Origin: Planctomycetaceae bacterium
Lineage (GTDB): Bacteria > Planctomycetota > Planctomycetia > Pirellulales > UBA1268
Direction: 5' to 3'
NCBI GenBank assembly: GCA_003509235.1
Contig: DONH01000399.1
Span: 1-5,818 of the forward strand
DNA length: 5,818 nucleotides
Shown here: positions 1 through 5,496 of the stretch, one piece after another
How the letters are laid out: every line of letters begins with the position of its first letter
Numbering within the stretch: position 1 is the stretch's first letter
Translations under genes and position numbers: made by a program
The notes under the pieces: generated by a model
What the model saw: the letters and a program-made list of their open reading frames with translations, nothing else
What the model was told of the DNA's origin: nothing
Database searches by the model: none

Positions 1-900
1 GGGTACGAAACTCAGAAGGTTGCAGAAGAAATTACAATAGAGATTGATCATGGCGCCCGCGTCGCCATTGTTGGGGACAACGGACAAGGAAAAACCACCT
101 TTCTTCGAACAGTGGTTGGCTCACTCGATGCAATAAACGGGCGTGTCAAATGGGGGTATGGATGCGACGTGGGGACATACGCCCAGCATGTGTACGCGAC
201 GCTTCCGGAACAGGAGGCTGTTCTTGACTATTTGCAGCGGGTTTCCGAGATGGGTACACCAACACAACGCATACTCGACTTGGCCGGGGCCATGTTATTC
301 AGGGGTGTTGCCATTAAAAAGAAAATCAAGGTTCTATCCGGCGGTGAACGTGCAAGGTTGTGTTTGGCGGGTCTTCTTCTCGGCGGATTTAATATTCTCG
401 TGCTTGATGAGCCGGGAAATCATCTCGACGTCGAAACCGTTGAGGCGCTTGCCCATGCACTCTGTGCCTATGCAGGCACAGTCATATTCACGAGCCATGA
501 CAGGACGTTTGTGACTGCAGTTGCTACAAATGTCATTGAGGTTGCAGCAGGACGCGTGGTGCATTACCCAGCGACCTATAAACGGTATGTCGAGAAAATT
601 GAAAAAGAGGTCGATGATGCGGAAGGCCTTCGAACATCCCGGCACGCGGACGGCGATTTGCGTGGCAAACGTCAAAGGAATGGCGGACATGATGGGCGCA
701 AACGACGTAAGACCATTGCATCCCTTGAGAAGGCAGTAGCCAAGCTAGATGCTGAAAAACAGAAAAAACAAACGCTTATGGAGGCAGTCACTGATCCAGA
801 AGAAGCCATGAAAATCCATAGTGAGTTACAAGCAGTAGAGAAAGAACTTGCTGCCGCAGAGGATAAATGGCTATCGCTACAGGAGGAAGCAGACGTTTAA
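1..900 (+). CDS. ABC-F family ATPase (Uup-like), C-terminal part, 5' end cut by window edge
   Basis: This is the last 299 residues of a soluble twin-ATPase of the ABC-F group; the reading frame is open at base 1. ABC-F proteins lack membrane domains, and characterised members act on the ribosome as translation factors. Visible parts, numbered from the first codon, are Walker A GDNGQGKTT (25-33), a Q-loop glutamine in YAQH (62), signature LSGGE (112-116), Walker B NILVLDE with catalytic Glu near 137, the ABC-F motif in the form DEPGNHLD, and the H-loop SHD (His 166). A basic linker follows at about 208-238, then a Lys/Glu-rich helical hairpin at about 239-297 that resembles the Uup C-terminal coiled-coil domain. 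Since this domain is followed by the C-terminus, it should be the second nucleotide-binding domain, with the first lying outside the window. The usual Thr of DEPTNHLD is Gly here. The gene converges on the maltokinase gene. Family assignment is firm; subfamily and exact role are not. Confidence 0.93.
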   Translation, partial: GYETQKVAEEITIEIDHGARVAIVGDNGQGKTTFLRTVVGSLDAINGRVKWGYGCDVGTYAQHVYATLPEQEAVLDYLQRVSEMGTPTQRILDLAGAMLFRGVAIKKKIKVLSGGERARLCLAGLLLGGFNILVLDEPGNHLDVETVEALAHALCAYAGTVIFTSHDRTFVTAVATNVIEVAAGRVVHYPATYKRYVEKIEKEVDDAEGLRTSRHADGDLRGKRQRNGGHDGRKRRKTIASLEKAVAKLDAEKQKKQTLMEAVTDPEEAMKIHSELQAVEKELAAAEDKWLSLQEEADV

Positions 901-913
901 GTATTCCTCGTTC

Positions 914-2353
914 TTAGAGCGCAAGCCAGCTGCCTGTACGTAGAAACATTTCAATTGCAGTTAACGGGGCGTCAAGCCAATCTGGCCGATGTTGGGTTTC
1001 ATAAGCAAGTTCATAGATGGCTTTGTCAAGTATGAAGGCGTTCAAGAGACTCTCCGCTTCGGCTTTGGTATCAGGATAAAAAGATTGCCCATGTGCTTTG
1101 TCTATGTAGGAAACGAGAAATGCTCGAGTGAGATCAGTTGCCTTAACTTGTGTTTTGCTGCTTTCCGGCTGGTGAAAAAGATATTCAAAAGACCGGATCA
1201 TGCCCGCAAGGTCCTTGAAAATGCTTGTTTTTTTGCGTCGCTCTTCAAGCGTTCGACGGGGTTCTCCTTCGAAATCAATGACATGAAGTGTTTCATCTGA
1301 TTGATCAATCAGCAGTTGCCCAAGGTGATAGTCTCCGTGCACACGAATGTACGCAGCTGTTTGCTGGCAGCTAGACATACCCTCGAATGCATCCAGCACG
1401 GGTTGCTGATGGGCAAGAATATCGTTCACTCTCTGCTGAAATAGTGAGGGTATATAAGCAGTGCTAAGCAAGCCCCACACACGTCGGGCATGATCTGTCA
1501 TCGAGCAGGTAGTGTCCCACTGTTGTTTCTCTGAGGGCACTTTTGGAAAAAATGTGTTAGAGAGTGTATTGCTTGCAAGTGCTTCGTGCATAGTGGCTGT
1601 GAGTCTTCCTATGCGACAAGCCATGTCCAAAAGTGCGTCGTCTGCTTTCACGCCTTTTAAAAGCGTCTGACTCGAATATTCCCATGCGTCTATCGATGGT
1701 GTGATCGCTTTGTGGACAGTTGCTACTGCCCCGCCCTGCTCTTTTCCAGTGGGAATGTACTCGAGCCAACCCACCAGCGGCGGTGTTCCCGACCAGCCGC
1801 CCTGTGCCATGTGAAGGCCAACTTCAATTTCAGGTGCAATACCTTCGTTATACGTGCGAATGAATTTGCTTACATAGTGGTGGGTTTTGCCATTGTCGCC
1901 TTTAGTAGTGATGAGCGTCGAGGTGTTCGATGTGTCTTCACTAAGTGGAGAAGTCGAGAGAATTTCTGTGAAAAGTGCCTGTCCTACTTGTCGATGGAGC
2001 GAATGCCCAACAAATGTACCCGCCGCGGTTTGTAGTGTTTCGTCGCTTTGAACAAGATCAAGCAGCCACTCATTGAAGAAGACGTCTGTCGTTGCATCAA
2101 CACATGTCAGCATAGAGTGCTGGTCGCAACCCACCTGAACAGGTGCAAGGAATGTTGTTTTTTGCATACCGGCCTCAACCTGAATGCACGCAAGCTGAAT
2201 CATTCGGCCATCGTCGGTGCGGCGAGGCAGATCAATACAATTAACCGAACGCAATAGTGCTTTGATATCACGTTGGTTCTTGGCACTGAACCAACGGCAG
2301 CCGGGCAGCCATGCTGCAAGTGCCTCAACGTACGACATAGTGTCTGAAGTCAT
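914..2353 (-). CDS. mak: Maltokinase (Mak/Pep2-type), maltose + ATP to maltose 1-phosphate
   Basis: This 479-residue protein has the usual length and order of a free-standing maltokinase, which supplies maltose 1-phosphate to GlgE. The N-terminal cap has the typical LPGCRWFSAK segment (16-25). The kinase fold follows, with SNTSTLI (142-148) at the nucleotide-binding strand, a lysine in VSKFIRTY (about 163), EIEVG (175-179), the catalytic loop RVHGDYHLGQ (Asp 341), the metal-binding DFEGEP (Asp 360), and the family blocks DLAGMIRSFEY (381-391) and KAIYELAYETQHRPDWL (444-460). The Gln in HGDYHLGQ, where aminoglycoside-kinase relatives have Asn, is as I recall it for maltokinases. There is no fused TreS domain. 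The ATG at 2353 lies 3 bases after the glgE stop and has no clear Shine-Dalgarno, which suggests translational coupling. An in-frame ATG at 2338 (MSYVEAL) is an alternative start. Sequence motifs and operon context agree. Confidence 0.95.
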   Translation of the reverse strand: MTSDTMSYVEALAAWLPGCRWFSAKNQRDIKALLRSVNCIDLPRRTDDGRMIQLACIQVEAGMQKTTFLAPVQVGCDQHSMLTCVDATTDVFFNEWLLDLVQSDETLQTAAGTFVGHSLHRQVGQALFTEILSTSPLSEDTSNTSTLITTKGDNGKTHHYVSKFIRTYNEGIAPEIEVGLHMAQGGWSGTPPLVGWLEYIPTGKEQGGAVATVHKAITPSIDAWEYSSQTLLKGVKADDALLDMACRIGRLTATMHEALASNTLSNTFFPKVPSEKQQWDTTCSMTDHARRVWGLLSTAYIPSLFQQRVNDILAHQQPVLDAFEGMSSCQQTAAYIRVHGDYHLGQLLIDQSDETLHVIDFEGEPRRTLEERRKKTSIFKDLAGMIRSFEYLFHQPESSKTQVKATDLTRAFLVSYIDKAHGQSFYPDTKAEAESLLNAFILDKAIYELAYETQHRPDWLDAPLTAIEMFLRTGSWLAL

Positions 2354-2356
2354 AGA

Positions 2357-4312
2357 TTATTCGTCTGCAGGGCTAGTATTACGATTTGGTGAGATCCGAA
2401 GCACGATGACTGGCTCGTTTGGTGTGCATGTCACCTTGAAGTCTGTGAGTAGGCTCGTCGAGCGTTCACCCGTGAAGAGATCAGTGACGGCAAAGGTAGC
2501 CAGTAGAGGTTTTCCAAAATGGTTCGGCGTCAGTTTAATCGTATTCGTTCGGGATTCTTCGGGTCTGAGATTAACCACAATTAACAGGTGATTGTTGGTG
2601 GCTGGATCGTGTCGGGACCAAGCCAACAGAAAGGGGTCTGCAGTTTCTTCAATCATCGGCGAACTGTTTTCACGAATGGCAGCCTCGGACCGTCGGATTT
2701 CATTCAGCCGGGTGATGAATGGAGCGAGCGTGTGTGGGGCCTGCCGGTCCCACAGTCGTATCTCATACTTTTCGGAATTGAGATACTCTTCGCTCCCTGG
2801 CTCACGTGGCGTCGCGTCTTGTAGTTCCATGGCGGGGCCATAGATGCCCCAGTTGCCAACAGACAGTGCAGCTAACGCCAGCCGGACCATGAACATTGGT
2901 CGCCCACCACGCTGAAGCGTTTCATGAAGGATGTCTGGTGTGTTTGTGAAAAAGTTTGGCCGGAAGTAATCCTTAACAGGAGGCGTGGTGACTTCCTCGA
3001 GGTACTCCGTCAATTCTTGTTTCTCAGTCCGCCAGGTAAAGTAGGTATAGCTTTGTGTAAATCCAACCTTGGCGAGGCGATACATTGTCTTGGGTCTGGT
3101 AAAGGCCTCAGCCAGAAACAAAACGTCCGGATGCGTACGCCGGACATCAGCAAGAAGCCATTCCCAAAAATCAAATGGCTTGGTATGTGGATTGTCTACA
3201 CGAAAGATTCGGACGCCCTGCCTAATCCAGAACTCCAAGATTTCGCGCACCGCATGCCAGAGTTCCTGCCAGGCCCCGGTTTCGAAATCAAGTGGGTATA
3301 TATCCTGATACTTTTTTGGAGGATTCTCCGCATAGCGAATGGATCCATCAGCCCGATGACGAAACCACTCCGGGTGATCGGTCACCCACGGATGGTCAGG
3401 TGAACACTGCAGTGCAAGATCGAGTGCGAGTTCCATGCCTCGCTCGCACACCGCGTGCCTCAGTGTCTCAAAATCCTCGAGTGTGCCAAGTTCAGGATGG
3501 ATGTCCATGTGGCCGCCCGAAGATGATCCAATTCCCCACGGGCTTCCAACATCTTCAGGTTGGGCATGTGCAGAATTATTTTTGCCTTTTCGAAATGACT
3601 GTCCAATCGGGTGAATCGGTGGCAGGTAAAGAACATCAAAACCCATAGAGGATATGTAGTCAATCGAGTTGGCAAGATCGCAAAGCGTGCCATGCTTGCC
3701 GAGGGAACCCCATGAACGCGGGAAGGCCTCGTACCATGCTCCGACTGCCGCTCGTTCCCGTTCAACACAGATGCGCCGCGGACTGTCAAGCCAGGTGTCT
3801 TCAGAGCGGTCAGCGTGTTCGGCCATTAAGAATGCTAGTTGGGTACTACAGGCGGTGGTATATCCATCGGACTGCATAAGTAGAGACTTGATATGGCTAA
3901 GCTGTTTAGCAACATGGGTAGGTGCTGATTCAAGAACACGGTCTATGAGTTTTTGTCCTTCAATGAATTCGTCACACAGATCTTCTCCCGCATTCTTGCG
4001 TCGCTTCAAATCACGTAGCCAGGTTTCAAAACGGTCCACTCCACCACGTATGGTGTACTCCCATGTTCCAAGGTGGTCCGGCGTAAAAACTGCTTCCCAC
4101 CCATCATTCCCGACGTTGGTCATGGGAACAGTCGTCCAAGATTTATCATGAGGACCCCGGATATAGAGCGTGCAGGACAGGACGTCATGTCCGTCGCAGA
4201 CTATATCTGCAGAAACTTTGGTCGGCCGATGGACAATACGTTTTGCCTCGAAACGACCGCTGTCGACGTCGGGAAATATTTGATCTATCGCAATGCGACG
4301 CGCTGGTTTCAT
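2357..4312 (-). CDS. glgE: Alpha-1,4-glucan:maltose-1-phosphate maltosyltransferase GlgE (GH13_3)
   Basis: This 651-residue cytoplasmic enzyme transfers maltosyl units from maltose 1-phosphate to the end of an alpha-1,4-glucan. The N-terminal beta domain (about 1-100) begins RIAIDQIFPDVDSGRFEAKR, the family's typical opening. A helical insert (about 100-185) follows, then the (beta/alpha)8 barrel starting near AFPRSWGSLGKHGTL (196-210). GlgE hallmarks are LYLPPIHPIGQSFRKGKNN (228-246), LQCSPDHPWVTDHPEWF (301-317), KYQDIYP (334-340), nucleophile Asp 373 in FRVDNPHTKPF, general acid Glu 402 in FLAEAFTRP, and Asp 460 in NTPDIL. The 29-residue nucleophile-to-acid spacing equals that of the Streptomyces enzyme (D394/E423). 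LNSEKYEIRLWDR (511-523) and a C-terminal beta domain complete it. The ATG at 4312 is the only start: the frame has a stop at 4352-4354 and no other start codon between. No Shine-Dalgarno is visible. It is the first gene of the glgE-mak operon. Confidence 0.97.
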   Translation of the reverse strand: MKPARRIAIDQIFPDVDSGRFEAKRIVHRPTKVSADIVCDGHDVLSCTLYIRGPHDKSWTTVPMTNVGNDGWEAVFTPDHLGTWEYTIRGGVDRFETWLRDLKRRKNAGEDLCDEFIEGQKLIDRVLESAPTHVAKQLSHIKSLLMQSDGYTTACSTQLAFLMAEHADRSEDTWLDSPRRICVERERAAVGAWYEAFPRSWGSLGKHGTLCDLANSIDYISSMGFDVLYLPPIHPIGQSFRKGKNNSAHAQPEDVGSPWGIGSSSGGHMDIHPELGTLEDFETLRHAVCERGMELALDLALQCSPDHPWVTDHPEWFRHRADGSIRYAENPPKKYQDIYPLDFETGAWQELWHAVREILEFWIRQGVRIFRVDNPHTKPFDFWEWLLADVRRTHPDVLFLAEAFTRPKTMYRLAKVGFTQSYTYFTWRTEKQELTEYLEEVTTPPVKDYFRPNFFTNTPDILHETLQRGGRPMFMVRLALAALSVGNWGIYGPAMELQDATPREPGSEEYLNSEKYEIRLWDRQAPHTLAPFITRLNEIRRSEAAIRENSSPMIEETADPFLLAWSRHDPATNNHLLIVVNLRPEESRTNTIKLTPNHFGKPLLATFAVTDLFTGERSTSLLTDFKVTCTPNEPVIVLRISPNRNTSPADE

Positions 4313-4381
4313 GATTCTGCCAAGGCGTGTTGTAGTTTGGGTTCTGTTGACTCAGGTAGCATTGGCAACTTTCACTACCAC

Positions 4382-4387
4382 ATTGTA
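4382..4387 (-). promoter_or_regulatory. Weak candidate -10 element for the glgE-mak operon
   Basis: Read on the minus strand the hexamer is TACAAT, one mismatch from TATAAT. It would start transcription near 4375 and give a leader of about 60 bases before the glgE ATG. The sequence 17 bases upstream of it (AGAACC) does not resemble TTGACA and there is no extended -10 TG, so this is only a weak candidate. An activator bound upstream, perhaps at the inverted repeat at 4415-4434, would be one way for such a promoter to work. Confidence 0.2.
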
Positions 4388-4414
4388 CCTATCAGGCATC
4401 GTATGGTTCTTCGG

Positions 4415-4434
4415 TTTCTCCCTTTGAGGAGAAA
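4415..4434. repeat. 7-base inverted repeat, possible operator or RNA hairpin
   Basis: TTTCTCC (4415-4421) and GGAGAAA (4428-4434) are perfect inverted copies around a 6-base centre, CTTTGA. As DNA this is a 20-base dyad that could bind a dimeric regulator, about 100 bases upstream of glgE. As RNA it could form a 7-bp stem. An alternative pairing of CCCTTT (4420-4425) with AAAGGG (4433-4438) uses overlapping bases and cannot coexist with it. There is no T-run after it on the plus strand, so a terminator role is unlikely. Confidence 0.35.
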
Positions 4435-4441
4435 AGGGCTT

Positions 4442-4504
4442 ATGCTTGGTTCTTCGGCATCTTACGTCGGTGCCACGAACGAGTGTATGACGATATACCA
4501 ATGA
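4442..4504 (+). CDS. Possible 20-codon small ORF upstream of the PhyH-like gene
   Basis: An ATG at 4442 opens a 20-codon frame (starts MLGSSASYVGA, ends MTIYQ) and closes with TGA at 4502-4504. A good Shine-Dalgarno-like GAGGAG lies at 4426-4431, 10 bases before the ATG, but it sits inside the right arm of the 4415-4434 inverted repeat, so folding would mask it. The peptide has no recognisable motif and no run of a single amino acid of the kind used in attenuator leaders. A chance ORF of this length is easily expected. Only the placed ribosome site raises it above background. Confidence 0.18.
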   Translation: MLGSSASYVGATNECMTIYQ

Positions 4505-4547
4505 GTGTGTAAACAGTAGCCTGCCATTGCGACAATAATTGAGTAAA

Positions 4548-4574
4548 CAGGACGTCTTTGGACGTGCAATCCTG
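4548..4574. repeat. Bulged hairpin in the leader region of the PhyH-like gene
   Basis: CAGG (4548-4551) pairs with CCTG (4571-4574), and the adjoining ACGTC (4552-4556) pairs with GACGT (4561-4565) across a TTTG loop; GCAAT (4566-4570) is left as a one-sided bulge. This gives nine base pairs in a 27-base segment, about 80 bases before the dioxygenase start. GACGT also occurs as a direct repeat at 4551 and 4561. It could be an RNA element or a regulator site; no known motif is recognised. Confidence 0.25.
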
Positions 4575-4598
4575 CTCATCGTATGGGAGAGAGGTCCT

Positions 4599-4664
4599 AT
4601 GGGTCTGCTTAGGAAGTCCATAAAGAATATTATGAGGTCGTACAAAGGTGTTTGGAATGAGTGA
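4599..4664 (+). CDS. Possible small ORF encoding a 21-residue cationic amphipathic peptide
   Basis: An ATG at 4599 starts a 21-codon frame ending at TGA 4662-4664. Purine-rich GGGAGAGAGG (4585-4594) in front offers Shine-Dalgarno pairing: GGGAG lies 9 bases and GAGG 4 bases from the ATG. The peptide begins MGLLRKSIKNIMRSYK and ends in VWNE. Five Lys/Arg against one Glu give a net charge near +4, and hydrophobic residues at 4, 8, 11, 12, 15, 18 and 19 would line one face of a helix. Its last 8 bases overlap the start of the dioxygenase gene (ATG 4657) in another frame, an arrangement seen in translational coupling. It could be a leader peptide, a small membrane-active protein, or chance. There is no homology evidence either way. 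Confidence 0.3.
   Translation: MGLLRKSIKNIMRSYKGVWNE
4644..4648 (+). promoter_or_regulatory. Ribosome binding site that favours the ATG start of the PhyH-like gene
   Basis: AAAGG lies 8 bases upstream of the ATG at 4657, a normal spacing. The upstream in-frame GTG at 4648 overlaps this site and has no purine-rich sequence at a proper distance, so ATG 4657 is the better start. Confidence 0.5.
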
Positions 4665-5496
4665 TCTGTCCCTGCTTGATCAGAAATATCACCTGACGGA
4701 AGACCAACTGGTTCGATTCCGAGAAGATGGGTTCTTGAGGGCATCAAATGTTTTTGATGTGGCAACGTTACACTATTTCGAGCCTGAAATTACTCGACTA
4801 ACGTTCGCTCACAACCACCTTAAAGGTACGCCGATGAAAGAACGTGACACGTATTCGAAGGCATTCATTCAAGTAGAAAATCTGTGGAAGAAAAGTGAGG
4901 TTGCTCGATGGCTCACATTTTCAAAACGACTCGCTGGAATAGCAACCGACTTACTCGGCGCAAGCGGTGTTAGGTTGTGGCACGACCAGGCACTCTATAA
5001 GGAGCCATCTGGTGGTTTTACGCCCTGGCATACCGACCAACAATATTGGCCAATGAAGAGTAACTTGTCTGTCACCGCGTGGATCCCAATGCACGCGGTA
5101 CCCCTGGAACAGGGGCCTCTTTGTTTTGGGCGTGGAAGCCATCGCAAACGGATCGGAAGAGATCTTCCGATATCGGACAGATCCGAGGCCCTGATCCAAA
5201 AGGAAATAAAAACTCAGGGAGTTGTTGAAGTGATCGAGCCGTACGATCTAGGTGATGTGTCGTTTCATCTTGGGTGGACTTTACATCGTGCAGGACCAAA
5301 TAACACAGCAGTGCCACGTAAAGTGCACACAGTGATTTATATGGACTCCAATATGCGACTGGCAAAACCATCGAATCCAAATCAGGCACTTGATCATGAA
5401 AAATGGACGCCATCCACCGCCATTGGAGAAATTATGGACGATCCGTTGAACCCAATTCTATTTACCACAGAGTCGGATGCCGACAGCAGCTACTGA
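4657..5496 (+). CDS. Phytanoyl-CoA dioxygenase (PhyH) family Fe(II)/2-oxoglutarate oxygenase
   Basis: This 279-residue soluble enzyme has the length of bacterial PhyH-family oxygenases, which couple oxidative decarboxylation of 2-oxoglutarate to hydroxylation of a small substrate. The N-terminus has the family opening LTEDQLVRFREDGFLR (13-28). The iron-binding facial triad is visible as His 125 and Asp 127 in PWHTDQQYWPM and the distal His 210 in GWTLHRAGPN. Arg 221 in PRKVHTVIYMD is the expected 2-oxoglutarate ligand. GSHRKR (160-165) and EPYDLGDVSFH (194-204) are also typical. Nothing in the sequence identifies the substrate; the family includes ectoine hydroxylase and many natural-product tailoring enzymes. 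ATG 4657 was chosen over GTG 4648 because AAAGG is well placed for it. The TGA stop overlaps the stop of the convergent polyketide synthase gene. A cluster of inverted repeats at 5152-5186 encodes a surface-like segment (IGRDLPISDRSEA). The family call is secure. Confidence 0.93.
   Translation: MSDLSLLDQKYHLTEDQLVRFREDGFLRASNVFDVATLHYFEPEITRLTFAHNHLKGTPMKERDTYSKAFIQVENLWKKSEVARWLTFSKRLAGIATDLLGASGVRLWHDQALYKEPSGGFTPWHTDQQYWPMKSNLSVTAWIPMHAVPLEQGPLCFGRGSHRKRIGRDLPISDRSEALIQKEIKTQGVVEVIEPYDLGDVSFHLGWTLHRAGPNNTAVPRKVHTVIYMDSNMRLAKPSNPNQALDHEKWTPSTAIGEIMDDPLNPILFTTESDADSSY
5152..5171. repeat. 9-base inverted repeat with 2-base centre inside the PhyH-like gene
   Basis: ATCGGAAGA (5152-5160) and TCTTCCGAT (5163-5171) are perfect inverted copies separated by GA. 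Directly after it TCGGA (5173-5177) and TCCGA (5182-5186) form a second, smaller inverted repeat with a CAGA loop. The elements share the TCGGA core, so several alternative pairings exist. All lie inside coding sequence and keep the reading frame. Confidence 0.5.

Larger units (their letters stand above)
4313..4656. other. Divergent intergenic region between glgE and the PhyH-like gene
   Basis: These 344 bases separate two divergently transcribed genes and should hold promoters for both. No rRNA, tRNA or convincing long gene is present. On the minus strand a TACAAT hexamer (4387-4382) matches the sigma-70 -10 consensus at five of six positions, but no -35 match stands 16-18 bases upstream of it. 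On the plus strand I find no convincing -10/-35 pair. The region has more local structure than expected for plain spacer: a 7-base inverted repeat at 4415-4434, a bulged hairpin at 4548-4574, and three short direct repeats (GGTTCTTCGG at 4405 and 4448, CATCGTATGG at 4397 and 4577, GTAAACAG at 4509 and 4543). Two small ORFs with Shine-Dalgarno-like sequences, at 4442 and 4599, are listed separately. Confidence 0.7.

Noticed and set aside
2924..3403. A 159-codon plus-strand frame opposite glgE.
   Set aside because: It is fully antisense to the strongly conserved catalytic barrel of GlgE; its composition looks like a shadow of that gene.
3669..4151. A 160-codon plus-strand frame opposite the 5' part of glgE.
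   Set aside because: It is antisense to a clear family gene, has no domain and no ribosome site; it is a shadow frame.
4558..4587. TTGGAC and TATGGG, 18 bases apart, as a plus-strand promoter.
   Set aside because: Each hexamer matches the consensus at only three positions, and transcription would start within the ribosome site of the next ORF.
4648..4656. GTG start that would add three residues to the dioxygenase.
   Set aside because: The GTG overlaps the AAAGG that is well spaced for ATG 4657, and the added residues are not part of any family motif.
4708..4722. GGTTCGATTCC resembles the T-arm of a tRNA.
   Set aside because: The flanking bases do not form the 5-bp T stem, there is no acceptor or anticodon arm around it, and it lies in the conserved N-terminus of the dioxygenase (LVRFREDGF).
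4352..4765. A 137-codon minus-strand frame upstream of and in phase with glgE, which might be an upstream gene or an N-terminal extension.
   Set aside because: It is separated from glgE by a TGA at 4352-4354, most of it is antisense to the dioxygenase or runs through the intergenic region, and the product resembles nothing.
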